Shown here piece by piece: positions 18,180 to 26,989 of a DNA stretch of 64,000 bases; the stretch's first letter is position 1; the number at the start of each line of letters is the position of its first letter. Under the pieces are notes generated by a model, which saw only the letters and a list, made by a program, of their open reading frames with translations, ran no database searches and had not been told where the DNA came from. Source of the DNA: Leucothrix mucor DSM 2157 (lineage in GTDB: Bacteria; Pseudomonadota; Gammaproteobacteria; Thiotrichales; Thiotrichaceae); assembly GCF_000419525.1 (NCBI RefSeq), contig NZ_ATTE01000001.1:3842501-3906500 (forward strand), read 5' to 3'. The translations under genes and the position numbers were made by a program.

Positions 18180-19130
18180 ATGTCAGACTTGTATCCAGCG
18201 ATCCACCCGAATCATCACTTTATGCTTAAGGTCGATGATATTCATACCTTATATGTAGAAGAAAGCGGCTCCGAGGATGGGATTCCGGTGATCTATCTGC
18301 ATGGTGGACCGGGAACAGGCTCAATGCCTTATCAGCGCTGCCTGTTTGATCCCGAAGAATATCGCATTATCCTGTTTGATCAGCGTGGCTGCGGACACTC
18401 CACGCCACATGCTGACTTGCGCAATAACACCACTCAGGATTTGATCAGCGATATTGAGAAAGTCCGTGAAAAACTGGGTATTGAGCGCTGGGTCGTCACC
18501 GGTGGTTCTTGGGGTGCAACGCTTGCACTGGCTTATGCTCAAGCGCATCCTGATCGAGTGTCTGGCTTGATTGTGCGGGGTATTTTCCTCGGCACTAAAT
18601 CAGAAGTGAATTGGTTTTACCAGCAAGGTGCCAACCAATTCTATCCCGATTATTGGCAAGATTACATTGCACCGATTCCCGAAGCGGAACGTGGCGATAT
18701 GCTCAAGGCTTACCATAAGCGATTAAATGGCGATAATGAGATTGCACGCATGGGTGCTGCAAAAGCCTGGGCAGTTTGGGAAGCGCGTGCGGCCACGCTT
18801 AACCCGCACCCTTCGCTGATGGAACAGTTCTCAACGCCGCATCGCGCGTTAAGTTTGGCAACCATTGAAGCGCACTACTTTATGAACAACTGCTTCTTTG
18901 AAGACAATCAATTACTGAACAATGCGGACAAGCTAAAAGACATTCCAGGCTACATTATTCATGGCCGCTATGACATGATTTGCCCGCTGAAACAGGCTTA
19001 TGACCTACATAAGAAATGGCCATTGGCTGATCTGTTTATTGTGCAAGGCGTTGGCCATGCAGCGAATGAGCCAGCCATCAGCGCTGCCTTGGTAAATGCC
19101 AGCAAAGGCATGCTAGGAAAGCTTTCATGA
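18180..19130 (+). CDS. pip: Proline iminopeptidase (alpha/beta hydrolase)
   Basis: The 316-residue protein has the S33 family layout: oxyanion-hole stretch HGGPGTG (41-47), FDQRGCGHSTP (66-76) and nucleophile elbow GGSWG with Ser110. The Asp is in IIHGRYDMICP and the catalytic His in GVGHAANEP near the C-terminus. It removes N-terminal proline from peptides in the cytosol. The stop overlaps the dtd start by 4 bp; pip-dtd neighbours are common in Gammaproteobacteria. Confidence 0.95.
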   Translation: MSDLYPAIHPNHHFMLKVDDIHTLYVEESGSEDGIPVIYLHGGPGTGSMPYQRCLFDPEEYRIILFDQRGCGHSTPHADLRNNTTQDLISDIEKVREKLGIERWVVTGGSWGATLALAYAQAHPDRVSGLIVRGIFLGTKSEVNWFYQQGANQFYPDYWQDYIAPIPEAERGDMLKAYHKRLNGDNEIARMGAAKAWAVWEARAATLNPHPSLMEQFSTPHRALSLATIEAHYFMNNCFFEDNQLLNNADKLKDIPGYIIHGRYDMICPLKQAYDLHKKWPLADLFIVQGVGHAANEPAISAALVNASKGMLGKLS

Positions 19131-19567
19131 TTGGTTTGATCCAACGGGTACAAGCGTCGCAGGTTGAGGTTGATCAGCAAGTCGTTGGTAAAATTAATCG
19201 TGGAATTTTACTGCTGCTTGGCGTGCAAAAAGGCGATACCCAAGCACATGCCGACAAATTGCTACATAAAGTCATCAATTATCGAATTTTTCAAGATGAT
19301 GCAGACAAGATGAATCTGTCACTGCTGGATATTGGTTGCGAGTTGCTGGTCGTCTCGCAATTCACCTTGCCTGCGGATACCCGTAAAGGCCTGCGCCCAA
19401 GCTTTACTCCAGCCGCCGACCCACAAACCGGTCGTGAATTGTATGATTATTTTACGGAAAAAGCAGCTACCAGCTTAACTACAGGTGTTCAAACCGGTGA
19501 GTTTGGTGCTGATATGCAAGTGAGTCTGATCAATGACGGGCCTGTCACTTTCTGGCTGGAAGTGTAA
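19127..19567 (+). CDS. dtd: D-aminoacyl-tRNA deacylase
   Basis: The 146-residue protein, normal length, starts MIGLIQRVQASQVEVD. It has the two active-site motifs SQFTLPADTRKGLRPSF and the C-terminal NDGPVTFWLEV (the NXGPVT motif). It hydrolyses D-amino acids from mischarged tRNA. It is translationally coupled to pip and is the last gene of this plus-strand group. It converges with the DsrE-like gene, and the 38-bp gap shows no clear terminator. Confidence 0.97.
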   Translation: MIGLIQRVQASQVEVDQQVVGKINRGILLLLGVQKGDTQAHADKLLHKVINYRIFQDDADKMNLSLLDIGCELLVVSQFTLPADTRKGLRPSFTPAADPQTGRELYDYFTEKAATSLTTGVQTGEFGADMQVSLINDGPVTFWLEV

Positions 19568-19605
19568 ATACTACCAGCCACCTCTAGAGAGTATTCGTTC
19601 AGCGA

Positions 19606-20070
19606 TTAAGGACGTACGTAGGAATAACCTTCTTCCTGCAACTCGATAATTCTGGCAACACCGGTTTGCGTCATACCGACATTTTTAATTAATTCAGGCC
19701 GCTTACCGGTTTCTGACTCAATCGTATCCATAGTGTTACCGCAGGCAGTAAATGTCACTTCTTGCTGCAACAAGCTGGTAATTCGCTCCAGTGATTTGCT
19801 TTCCTTCGTCAACATGCTCAAGCCCGGACCATAAGCCACTAGCTCAATCGTAATATCATCAATGCCGTAGTGCTTTTGCAGGTTAACGATATTATTCAGC
19901 GCCATTGCTTGTATATCCGGATCAGCAGTATTCACCTGCATCACTAAGCGATGTTCGATATCTTCCATGGCGCTATCATCTGCGACCACCGGATTACTGG
20001 TTAGCGCAGCGCCTCCGGCCAGCAACAAACCACTCAGTAATAAAGCCGTGCTCAATAATTTCAATGTCAT
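19606..20070 (-). CDS. Secreted DsrE-family protein
   Basis: The 154-residue protein has a Sec signal peptide (hydrophobic 4-22, probable cleavage near VVA-DD around 30). The DsrE/YchN-like domain follows, with the conserved cysteine in FTACGNTM (Cys110). Cytosolic DsrE proteins relay sulfur. This exported form is of unknown function, and a persulfide or redox role is inference. It is divergent from the exported rhodanese-like gene at 20244, and the two make a likely functional pair in periplasmic sulfur handling. Confidence 0.8.
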   Translation of the reverse strand: MTLKLLSTALLLSGLLLAGGAALTSNPVVADDSAMEDIEHRLVMQVNTADPDIQAMALNNIVNLQKHYGIDDITIELVAYGPGLSMLTKESKSLERITSLLQQEVTFTACGNTMDTIESETGKRPELIKNVGMTQTGVARIIELQEEGYSYVRP

Positions 20071-20243
20071 GGTATTCCTTCCTTTTTTATCTCGTGTTTA
20101 TTCCTTGGCTATCGGCCAGAGCCACGCTCCAGCGCCATCTTCAAAGAAATATTGACGGCATCCAAGCGGATATGCAACTAATACAGGGGGCAAGCCTGAG
20201 AAATGGCTTATATCTAATTTAGGATTTATCCGGAGGCGATCAC

Positions 20244-20960
20244 ATGAAAGCAATACAATCACTCAGCGCGCTAAGTCTGGTACTTGGCATCGGCTTTAGC
20301 ACTGCAGCACTAGCCGAGAGTCATGGCGGTAAGCCAGTAGGAATTACCGCCGACTTAATGAGCCTTTCAGTAATGCACAATGGCAAGCCCGTCACCATCC
20401 AGCGCAATCAAGATAATGAAGCGGTGATTAATCCTGACTTTGCTAAAACCTCTCGCGCCTGCCCGCCGTTTTGTATCCAACCGATGAGCGTAGCTGAGGG
20501 TGTAGAAACCTTGGGTGAGTCAGAAGTCATTGATTATATTGCCAAGATGAGTGCGGGAGACTCCAATATTATGGTTGTTGATTCACGCACGCCAGACTGG
20601 GTGAAGAAAGGTACGATTCCCGGCTCCGTGAATGTTCCATGGACGAGTTTGGTACCAGCGCAAGGGGCAACCACGGAAGGCATTATCAAGGTGATGATGG
20701 ATAGTTTTGAGGTAACGCTAGCCAATGATGCCGATGTAATGGATGTTGATGAAGCCATTACCGATGGCGACCCTGCCGAAGTATTTGACTACTCCCGCGC
20801 CAAAACGCTGGTGCTGTTTTGTAATGGCATGTGGTGCGGACAATCACCCGCCAGTATTAAAACCTTACTGAAGTATGGCTACCCGACTGAGAAACTTAAA
20901 TATTATCGAGGCGGTATGCAGACTTGGGAAATTCTGGGCTTAACGACAGTAAAACCCTGA
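20244..20960 (+). CDS. Exported rhodanese-like protein
   Basis: The 238-residue protein has a signal peptide (1-24, ending ALA-ES). The C-terminal rhodanese domain (about 95-235) starts at VVDSRTPDWVKKGTIPGSVN and has the active-site loop CNGMWCGQS with candidate nucleophile Cys193 and Cys198. A second cysteine pair (CPPFC, 73-77) precedes the domain. Rhodaneses move sulfane sulfur. Its export and its divergence from a secreted DsrE-like protein point to periplasmic sulfur chemistry. It ends at the bidirectional terminator at 20981-21020. Confidence 0.83.
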   Translation: MKAIQSLSALSLVLGIGFSTAALAESHGGKPVGITADLMSLSVMHNGKPVTIQRNQDNEAVINPDFAKTSRACPPFCIQPMSVAEGVETLGESEVIDYIAKMSAGDSNIMVVDSRTPDWVKKGTIPGSVNVPWTSLVPAQGATTEGIIKVMMDSFEVTLANDADVMDVDEAITDGDPAEVFDYSRAKTLVLFCNGMWCGQSPASIKTLLKYGYPTEKLKYYRGGMQTWEILGLTTVKP

Positions 20961-20980
20961 TTGTTGATTGCTTAAAACGA

Positions 20981-21020
20981 AAAACGCGGGCCGTTACTTT
21001 ACGTAAGGCCCGCGTTTTTA
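20981..21020. terminator. Bidirectional terminator between the rhodanese gene and yggT
   Basis: AAAACGCGGGCC (20981-20992) pairs perfectly with GGCCCGCGTTTT (21007-21018). The flanking A and T runs let it serve both convergent genes. Confidence 0.93.
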
Positions 21021-21037
21021 TGGATTACTTTAGCGAG

Positions 21038-21583
21038 TTAAAACAGTCCGCTTAGAATAATCTGTAGGATATATAAACCCAACATTGCCACCATCGGCGA
21101 TAGGTCCAGCATACCAACCGGCGGCATTACCCGACGGATTGGAGCCAGCAACGGTGCAGTCAGACTATTGATCAAAGGCACAACCGGATTACCATTTGCG
21201 CTACCAATCCAGCTAATCACCGCCATCAGGATCAAAGCGATAATATAAACCCAGATCACGCCATTTAGCAGATCACGCAGCGCGATAATCAACACACCAA
21301 ATACATTCGCGCTCTGCCCGACAATTGCCAGCATTAGCAGCATTTTAACCACTGTCAGCGCATAGGCCAGCACCACCGCTGAGGTATCCAGCTTACCCAT
21401 CGACGGAATAAAACGGCGCATGGGAACCAGTACCGGATTGGTAATCTTAACCAGAAACTGAGATAAGGGATTATAAAAATCGGCCCGCGCATACCCCAGT
21501 AAAAACCGTAAGATGACCGCTGTGATATACAGCGATAGCAAGGTTTCGACCAGAAAAAGACCGATTTGCTGAATGACTGACAT
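21038..21583 (-). CDS. yggT: YggT family membrane protein
   Basis: The 181-residue protein has two YggT repeats, each with membrane segments: ARADFYNPLSQFLVKITNPVL and NPVVPLINSLTAPLLAPIRR. YggT proteins are small inner-membrane proteins linked to osmotic tolerance and envelope or division processes, with no defined enzyme activity. It is the last gene of yggS-proC-yggT on the minus strand, 12 bp after proC, an order conserved across Gammaproteobacteria. Confidence 0.93.
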   Translation of the reverse strand: MSVIQQIGLFLVETLLSLYITAVILRFLLGYARADFYNPLSQFLVKITNPVLVPMRRFIPSMGKLDTSAVVLAYALTVVKMLLMLAIVGQSANVFGVLIIALRDLLNGVIWVYIIALILMAVISWIGSANGNPVVPLINSLTAPLLAPIRRVMPPVGMLDLSPMVAMLGLYILQIILSGLF

Positions 21584-21595
21584 AGTAAATTATCC

Positions 21596-22441
21596 TTATG
21601 ATTTTTCGATAGCGGTTTTAGAACCACTCAGTGCAACAGAACGTAACGCTGCGGCTTGCAGGGCTTTGTCAAAAATGTCTTCCAGACCTGCACCTTGTAA
21701 CTGAGCGATAGCCGCTTCAGTCGTGCCACCTTTAGAGGTTACTTTTACGCGTAACTCGCCTGCATCATCCGGACTTTCCAGTGCTAACTTAGCCGCACCA
21801 AAAGCGGTTTGCACAACCAGTAAACGCGACTCTTCTTTGGTTAAACCAAAGCGCTCAGCCGAAGCTTGCATGGCTTCCATCACCAAGAAAAAGTACGCTG
21901 GGCCAGAGCCTGAAATGGCAGTCACGGCATGCAGTTTTTCTTCGTCATCAAACCACAAGGTCATACCGACAGCACGCATAATGCTCTCAGCCAGACTGCG
22001 CTGTTCATCGCTGACATTAGCGTTTGCATATAAACCTGTCATGCCGGACTGTACTAAGGCAGGCGTATTCGGCATGCAACGCACAACCGGCAATAAACCA
22101 CCCAACCAACGGCTTAAGCTAGACTCACTGACACCCGCTGCAATCGAGATAATTAACGGCTTTTTCTTTTGTACGGTTTCCGCCAAGCTTTCGCACACGG
22201 CTTGCATGACCTGTGGCTTGACCGCCAGGATAATGACTTGCGCATTGCTAATCGCATTCAAGTTATCGGTCGTGGTATGACAAGCGGGCCATTTACCACG
22301 AATCATATCCAACTGATCTTCAGTCGGATCGGAGACGGTCACTTCAACCGCGGCGTTATCTTCTACTAAACCGGCAATCAGGCTGCGCGCCATGTTTCCG
22401 GCACCAATAAACGTAATTTGTGTTTTCATTTCAGTATTCAT
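21596..22441 (-). CDS. proC: Pyrroline-5-carboxylate reductase
   Basis: The 281-residue protein has the N-terminal Rossmann motif FIGAGNMARSLIAGL and the C-terminal signature AITAISGSGPAYFFLVMEAM with VTSKGGTTEAAIAQL. It reduces pyrroline-5-carboxylate to proline with NAD(P)H. The ATG at 22439-22441 gives the longest form. A second ATG four codons later (MKTQITFIGAG) is an equally good start, and neither has a strong ribosome site. It lies between yggS and yggT. Confidence 0.95.
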   Translation of the reverse strand: MNTEMKTQITFIGAGNMARSLIAGLVEDNAAVEVTVSDPTEDQLDMIRGKWPACHTTTDNLNAISNAQVIILAVKPQVMQAVCESLAETVQKKKPLIISIAAGVSESSLSRWLGGLLPVVRCMPNTPALVQSGMTGLYANANVSDEQRSLAESIMRAVGMTLWFDDEEKLHAVTAISGSGPAYFFLVMEAMQASAERFGLTKEESRLLVVQTAFGAAKLALESPDDAGELRVKVTSKGGTTEAAIAQLQGAGLEDIFDKALQAAALRSVALSGSKTAIEKS

Positions 22442-22464
22442 CGTTTGATTGTATCAATTTCCGA

Positions 22465-23148
22465 TCAGTTTCGGGCACCAAAGATGGCCGTTCCAATGCG
22501 AACCATGGTTGCGCCTTCAGCAATGGCGGCTTCCATATCGTCACTCATACCCATTGACAAGGTATCCAAATCATAACCCGCTGCATTTAAATCAGCCTGA
22601 GCTTTGGCTAATATCGCAAAGTTGGCGCGTTGCTGGACGGGATCATGAGTTGCTTCCGGAATCGCCATTAAGCCTCGCAACTTAATACCCGGCAATTCGC
22701 TCACTTGTGCGGCTAACTCTGGTAGCTCTGCAACACTCACACCAGACTTACTGGCTTCATCGTTCACATTCACTTGTAAACACACCTTCAGCGCAGGCAA
22801 ATCGGATGGGCGTTGTTCACTTAATCTGCGGGCAATTTTCAAGCGATCAATAGCGTGTACCCAATGTGCAGTTGCTGCGACATCCTTGGTTTTATTGGAT
22901 TGCAGCGGACCAATGAAGTGCCACTCAATTTCCAGCGCTGACAACTCCTCCGCCTTTTCCAACATCTCCTGAGCATAATTCTCACCGAAGGCACGCTGAC
23001 CGCAATCATAAGCTTCGCGAATAGCATCTGCAGGGTGGCGTTTACTCACGGCCAAAAGCCGGACACTGTGAGCGGGACGGTGATAGCGTTCGGAGTATTG
23101 TGCAATCTCCGCGCCAATTGTCTGAAGGTTTTGAGGGATTTTAGACAT
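22465..23148 (-). CDS. yggS: YggS/PLPBP pyridoxal-phosphate homeostasis protein
   Basis: The 227-residue protein is an alanine-racemase-fold, single-domain PLP protein. It has the PLP-lysine stretch LLAVSKRHPADAI (Lys about 35) and the C-terminal signature LSMGMSDDMEAAIAEGATMVRIG. It carries and balances PLP in the cytosol rather than catalysing a known reaction. It is the first gene of yggS-proC-yggT and diverges from pilT with a 46-bp gap, a widely conserved arrangement. Confidence 0.95.
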   Translation of the reverse strand: MSKIPQNLQTIGAEIAQYSERYHRPAHSVRLLAVSKRHPADAIREAYDCGQRAFGENYAQEMLEKAEELSALEIEWHFIGPLQSNKTKDVAATAHWVHAIDRLKIARRLSEQRPSDLPALKVCLQVNVNDEASKSGVSVAELPELAAQVSELPGIKLRGLMAIPEATHDPVQQRANFAILAKAQADLNAAGYDLDTLSMGMSDDMEAAIAEGATMVRIGTAIFGARN

Positions 23149-23194
23149 TTGTGGTAGGGTCGGATTGTATTCTCAATAATAAAAAAACATCATC

Positions 23195-24229
23195 ATGGAT
23201 ATTACACAACTGCTGGCATTTTCGGTAAAAAATAACGCGTCTGATCTGCACATTTCAGCAGGTCAACCTCCTATTATTCGTGTTGATGGCGACATGCGCC
23301 GCGTCAATCTACCCATTCTGGAACATAAAGATGTTCACAGCATGGTGTATGACATCATGAATGACAAACAACGTAAAGACTTTGAAGAAAACTGGGAAAC
23401 TGACTTTTCCTTTGAGATTCCGGGTGTCGCACGCTTTCGTGTTAACGCATTTAACCAAAACCGTGGTGCGGGCGCCGTATTCAGAACCATCCCGAGTAAG
23501 ATTCTCTCGCTGGAAGATTTGAATGCACCATCTATTTTTAAAAAGATCACAGATAACCCGCGTGGACTCGTACTAGTAACCGGCCCGACCGGCTCGGGTA
23601 AGTCGACCACGCTAGCCGCAATGATCGATTATAAAAACAAAACGGATTATGGCCATATTCTGACACTGGAAGATCCAATCGAATTTGTTCACGAGAGCAA
23701 AAAATGTCTGGTCAACCAACGAGAAGTGCATCGCGACACCAAGAGCTTTGAAGCCTCATTGCGCTCAGCGTTGCGTGAAGATCCGGATACTATTCTGGTT
23801 GGAGAGATGCGTGACCTTGAAACCATTCGCTTGGCGCTAACGGCAGCAGAAACCGGTCACTTAGTATTCGGTACGTTGCATACTACCAGCGCACCAAAAA
23901 CCATTGACCGTATTGTGGATGTGTTCCCAGCAGCGGAAAAAGACATGGTTCGCTCAATGATTTCAGAATCCCTGCAAGCCATTATCTCGCAAACATTATT
24001 GAAGAAAACCGGCGGCGGACGTGTTGCCGCACATGAAATTCTAATCGGAACCCGAGCCATTCGCTCGATGATCCGTGAAAACAAAATTGCTCAAATGAAA
24101 TCAACACTGCAAACCAGCTCTGGCGAAGGTATGCAGACATTAGATCAGTCATTGCAGAAGTTAATGTCCCAAGGCCTGATCTCCCGTGAAGTTGCTATGT
24201 CCAAAGCAGACAGCGCTGCATCCATCTAA
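23195..24229 (+). CDS. pilT: Type IV pilus retraction ATPase PilT
   Basis: The 344-residue protein has the Walker A motif GPTGSGKST (130-138), the Asp box ILTLEDPIEFVHESKK, the His box GTLHTTSAPKTIDRI, and the PilT-specific C-terminal AIRSMIRE stretch. These hexameric motors depolymerise type IV pili at the inner membrane and drive twitching and DNA uptake. It is followed closely by two further PilT-class ATPase genes (25-bp gap, then a 4-bp overlap), and is divergent from yggS. Confidence 0.96.
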   Translation: MDITQLLAFSVKNNASDLHISAGQPPIIRVDGDMRRVNLPILEHKDVHSMVYDIMNDKQRKDFEENWETDFSFEIPGVARFRVNAFNQNRGAGAVFRTIPSKILSLEDLNAPSIFKKITDNPRGLVLVTGPTGSGKSTTLAAMIDYKNKTDYGHILTLEDPIEFVHESKKCLVNQREVHRDTKSFEASLRSALREDPDTILVGEMRDLETIRLALTAAETGHLVFGTLHTTSAPKTIDRIVDVFPAAEKDMVRSMISESLQAIISQTLLKKTGGGRVAAHEILIGTRAIRSMIRENKIAQMKSTLQTSSGEGMQTLDQSLQKLMSQGLISREVAMSKADSAASI

Positions 24230-24254
24230 ATAATAAAAATAATACCCGGAGTGA

Positions 24255-25424
24255 ATGAGCGGTATGGATAAAGAAGGTGCAATGGCATATGTGCATAGCC
24301 TGCTACATAATGTCTTAAAACAAAAAGGCTCGGATCTGTTTGTGACCGCAGGCGCACCGCCTAGTGTCAAAATTAATGGCTTAATGACACCACTATCGAG
24401 CCAAGGCTTGAGCGAAGAGCAGGCAAGAATGTTGGTTCGTTCAATCATGAATGACAAACAACTGCGAGCGTTTGAAGAGTATATGGAAGGGAACTTTTCC
24501 ATTAGCCTGCCCGGTTCCGACCGCTTTCGTGTGAATGCGTTTACGCAGCGTGGTTGCTCCGGCATGGTGTTGCGACATATTCCCAGTGAAATTCCGAGCT
24601 TTAAGAAGTTGGGCGTGCCGCCGGTATTGAAAGACATCACGATGGCAACGCGTGGCTTAGTGATTATGGTTGGTGCAACCGGCTCAGGTAAGTCGACCAC
24701 CCTCGCCTCCATGGTTGATCTTCGAAATGAATCAACCCAAGGACATATCATCACGATTGAAGATCCGATCGAATTCACGCATCCCCATAAGAAATGCTTG
24801 GTGACTCAGCGAGAAGTTGGTTTGGATACCGACAACTACGCGATCGCCATGAAAAATACCCTGCGACAAGCACCGGATGTCATTCTGGTGGGAGAGGTAC
24901 GTGATCGTGAAGCGATGGAGTATGCAATTTCCTATGCGGAAACCGGCCACCTATGCCTGACAACGTTGCACGCCAATAGCACCAACCAAGCCATTGACCG
25001 GATTATCAACTTCTTCCCGGAAGAGCGTCGCCCACAACTATTAATGGATTTATCGCTTAACCTAAAAGCCATTGTCTCACAGCGACTGACTCGTCGACGC
25101 GATGGCAAAGGTCGTTTCCCAGCCGTTGAAGTCATGATCAATACACCGATGATGGCAGACCTGATTCTGAAAGGTGACATCTCTGGTATGAAAGAGCTGA
25201 TGGCCAAATCTAACCAGCTCGGCATGTGTACTTTTGACCAGGCACTCTTCCAAATGATTGATGCCGGAATTATCAGCGTGCAAGAAGGCATGCGTAATGC
25301 CGACTCCATCAACGACCTGCGCTTACAACTAAAACTCGGTAGCCGTAACTCTAAGAGTAATGACTTCTTTAAAGGCACTGAAGAGTTGTCGATCGAAGCA
25401 ATTAGTGACGAGGCTGCCTTATGA
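24255..25424 (+). CDS. pilU: PilU-type retraction ATPase (first paralogue)
   Basis: The 389-residue protein matches PilU better than PilT. It has MVGATGSGKSTTLASM (Walker A about 140-148), TIEDPIEFTHPHKKC, TQREVGLDTDNYAIAMKNTLRQAPDVI, TTLHANSTNQAIDRI, and the PilU-like tail GMRNADSINDLRLQLKLGS. PilU assists PilT in forceful retraction and usually needs it. The ATG at 24255 lies 3 bases after GGAG; another ATG at 24264 has better spacing and would shorten it by three residues. The stop overlaps the next gene by 4 bp. Confidence 0.92.
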   Translation: MSGMDKEGAMAYVHSLLHNVLKQKGSDLFVTAGAPPSVKINGLMTPLSSQGLSEEQARMLVRSIMNDKQLRAFEEYMEGNFSISLPGSDRFRVNAFTQRGCSGMVLRHIPSEIPSFKKLGVPPVLKDITMATRGLVIMVGATGSGKSTTLASMVDLRNESTQGHIITIEDPIEFTHPHKKCLVTQREVGLDTDNYAIAMKNTLRQAPDVILVGEVRDREAMEYAISYAETGHLCLTTLHANSTNQAIDRIINFFPEERRPQLLMDLSLNLKAIVSQRLTRRRDGKGRFPAVEVMINTPMMADLILKGDISGMKELMAKSNQLGMCTFDQALFQMIDAGIISVQEGMRNADSINDLRLQLKLGSRNSKSNDFFKGTEELSIEAISDEAAL

Positions 25425-26569
25425 GCGATCCGAATCAGTTACAAATCACCGCATTTTTGGCGGCCATGGTTAAGCACGAAGCATCCGATTTATACCTTAC
25501 GACGGGCGCACGAGCCTCCATCAAAGTCATGGGTGGCTTCAAACATCTCACTAAAGAATCACTAAAACCTGGCGTGGTGGCGGCTTTAGCCAAAGGCATG
25601 ATGAGTGATGTCGAGTGGGAAAACTTCCGTACTAGCAAAGAAATGAACAAAGGCATGGCCATCCGCGATGTCGGCCGCTTTCGTTTAAATGCCTACCATC
25701 AGCGCGGTGAAGTATCGATGGTGATACGCCATGTACGCTCGGATATTTTAACGCCGGAGCAATTGGGATTACCTGAAGTCCTGAAAGAACTGGTGATGAA
25801 AAAAGACGGGCTAGTCTTGTTCGTCGGTTCAACCGGTGCCGGAAAGTCGACATCAATGGCTTCGCTAATTCAATATCGTAATGAGCGCCATGCCGGACAT
25901 ATCCTGACGATAGAAGACCCTATCGAGTTTGTATTTACTCACAGTAAATCGATTATCGGTCAGCGGGAAGTCGGGTTCGATACGTTATCCTATAAAAACG
26001 CAATGCGTGAGGCGATGCGCGAAGCACCCGATGTGGTGATGATTGGAGAGGTACGGGACACTGAAACAGTGGACTCTGCAATGGGCTTTGCAGATACCGG
26101 TCACTTAGTGATTACAACCCTGCATGCGACCAATACCACACAGGCGTTAGACCGTCTGCTGTACTTATTTCCACCCGATCAGAAGCAACGCATTCTGATG
26201 GATTTATCGCTTAATTTAAGGGGTATTGTGGCACAACGCTTGATTCCTGATGTTAATGGAAAACGGGTACTGGCGAGTGAAGTACTGGTTAACACACCAT
26301 TCGTTGCGGAGATCATTCGTAAAGGTGCCACGCATGAGTTAGCACAAATCATGGAAAAGGGCTCAACGGACGGTATGCATACCTTTGACCAGTCTTTAGC
26401 GATGCTGTGCACCACGGGCAGAATCAGTAAAGAAGAGGCATTAAGTAACGCAACCTCCAAGAATAATCTGGAGTGGCGTCTTAACTTTGAACAAAAAGCT
26501 GGTGATGATAAGCCAGATTCGGTAGCCTCCGCGCCGGGCTCCACCGCATTGCCCACATTAGAAATGTAA
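25421..26569 (+). CDS. PilT/PilU-type ATPase (third tandem paralogue)
   Basis: The 382-residue protein is an intact third retraction-type ATPase. Walker A is GSTGAGKST (136-144), with TIEDPIEFVFTHSKS, GQREVGFDTLSYKNAMREAM, MIGEVRDTETVD and TTLHATNTTQALDRL. It resembles PilU more than PilT (LMDLSLNLRGIVAQRL, EEALSNATSKNNLEWRL) but differs in the His and Asp boxes. The C-terminus from about 360 is low-complexity (DSVASAPGSTALPT). It overlaps pilU by 4 bp. Most Gammaproteobacteria have only pilT-pilU, so this may be a specialised duplicate. Confidence 0.88.
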   Translation: MSDPNQLQITAFLAAMVKHEASDLYLTTGARASIKVMGGFKHLTKESLKPGVVAALAKGMMSDVEWENFRTSKEMNKGMAIRDVGRFRLNAYHQRGEVSMVIRHVRSDILTPEQLGLPEVLKELVMKKDGLVLFVGSTGAGKSTSMASLIQYRNERHAGHILTIEDPIEFVFTHSKSIIGQREVGFDTLSYKNAMREAMREAPDVVMIGEVRDTETVDSAMGFADTGHLVITTLHATNTTQALDRLLYLFPPDQKQRILMDLSLNLRGIVAQRLIPDVNGKRVLASEVLVNTPFVAEIIRKGATHELAQIMEKGSTDGMHTFDQSLAMLCTTGRISKEEALSNATSKNNLEWRLNFEQKAGDDKPDSVASAPGSTALPTLEM

Positions 26570-26588
26570 ACTATTCAGGACAATAATA

Positions 26589-26831
26589 ATGAAACAACTA
26601 ACCATACTTGCTTTACTGAGCAGCACTATATTGATCACAGGCTGTTCCGGTCAGCAAGTAGCCGATGGGGCAATTGGCGTCGCAAAACTTCCTTTTAAAG
26701 TCGCGGGCGTTGCAGTAACCGCAGCAGCCGGAACCGCAGGCGCTTTAGCTGGAACAGCAGTAGGCGGCCCTATTGGCGGCGCAATTGGTGGCGCGGTCGG
26801 TAGTGCTGTAGTTGGCGCAGTCGTTAACTAA
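26589..26831 (+). CDS. Small glycine-zipper lipoprotein
   Basis: The 80-residue protein has a lipoprotein signal with lipobox ITGC (Cys19). A Gly/Ala-rich segment from about 42 to 80 follows, with repeated GG-x3-G spacing (GGPIGGAIGGAVGSAV), a glycine-zipper pattern that can insert in or pack against the outer membrane. No specific family is recognised. It begins 19 bp after the third pilus ATPase gene, so it may be co-transcribed with it. Confidence 0.75.
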   Translation: MKQLTILALLSSTILITGCSGQQVADGAIGVAKLPFKVAGVAVTAAAGTAGALAGTAVGGPIGGAIGGAVGSAVVGAVVN

Positions 26832-26882
26832 ATTAAAATATCCTAATAAAGGACTATCAGATTTTGTATAAAAGTCTGCTAT

Positions 26883-26932
26883 AGTTATTGCCGTAATGTA
26901 CCGGATTTCACTATGGACCGCGGCAATAATTA
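26883..26932. repeat. Inverted repeat (hairpin or operator) before the envelope cluster
   Basis: TTATTGCCG (26885-26893) and CGGCAATAA (26921-26929) form a perfect 9-bp inverted repeat with a 27-base spacer. It lies in the 158-bp gap upstream of the GTG at 26990. No T-run follows, so it is not a clear terminator; an operator or leader hairpin is possible. Confidence 0.45.
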
Positions 26933-26989
26933 TTATAATCTGACCACCTCTGGCAAATTTTCTCAAGCAAGTAACGGCGAGGTTTTTTC

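Noticed and set aside
21723-22280. Long open frame opposite proC (185 codons)
   Set aside because: It is antisense to a clearly conserved gene and encodes no recognisable protein; it is a shadow of proC codon use.
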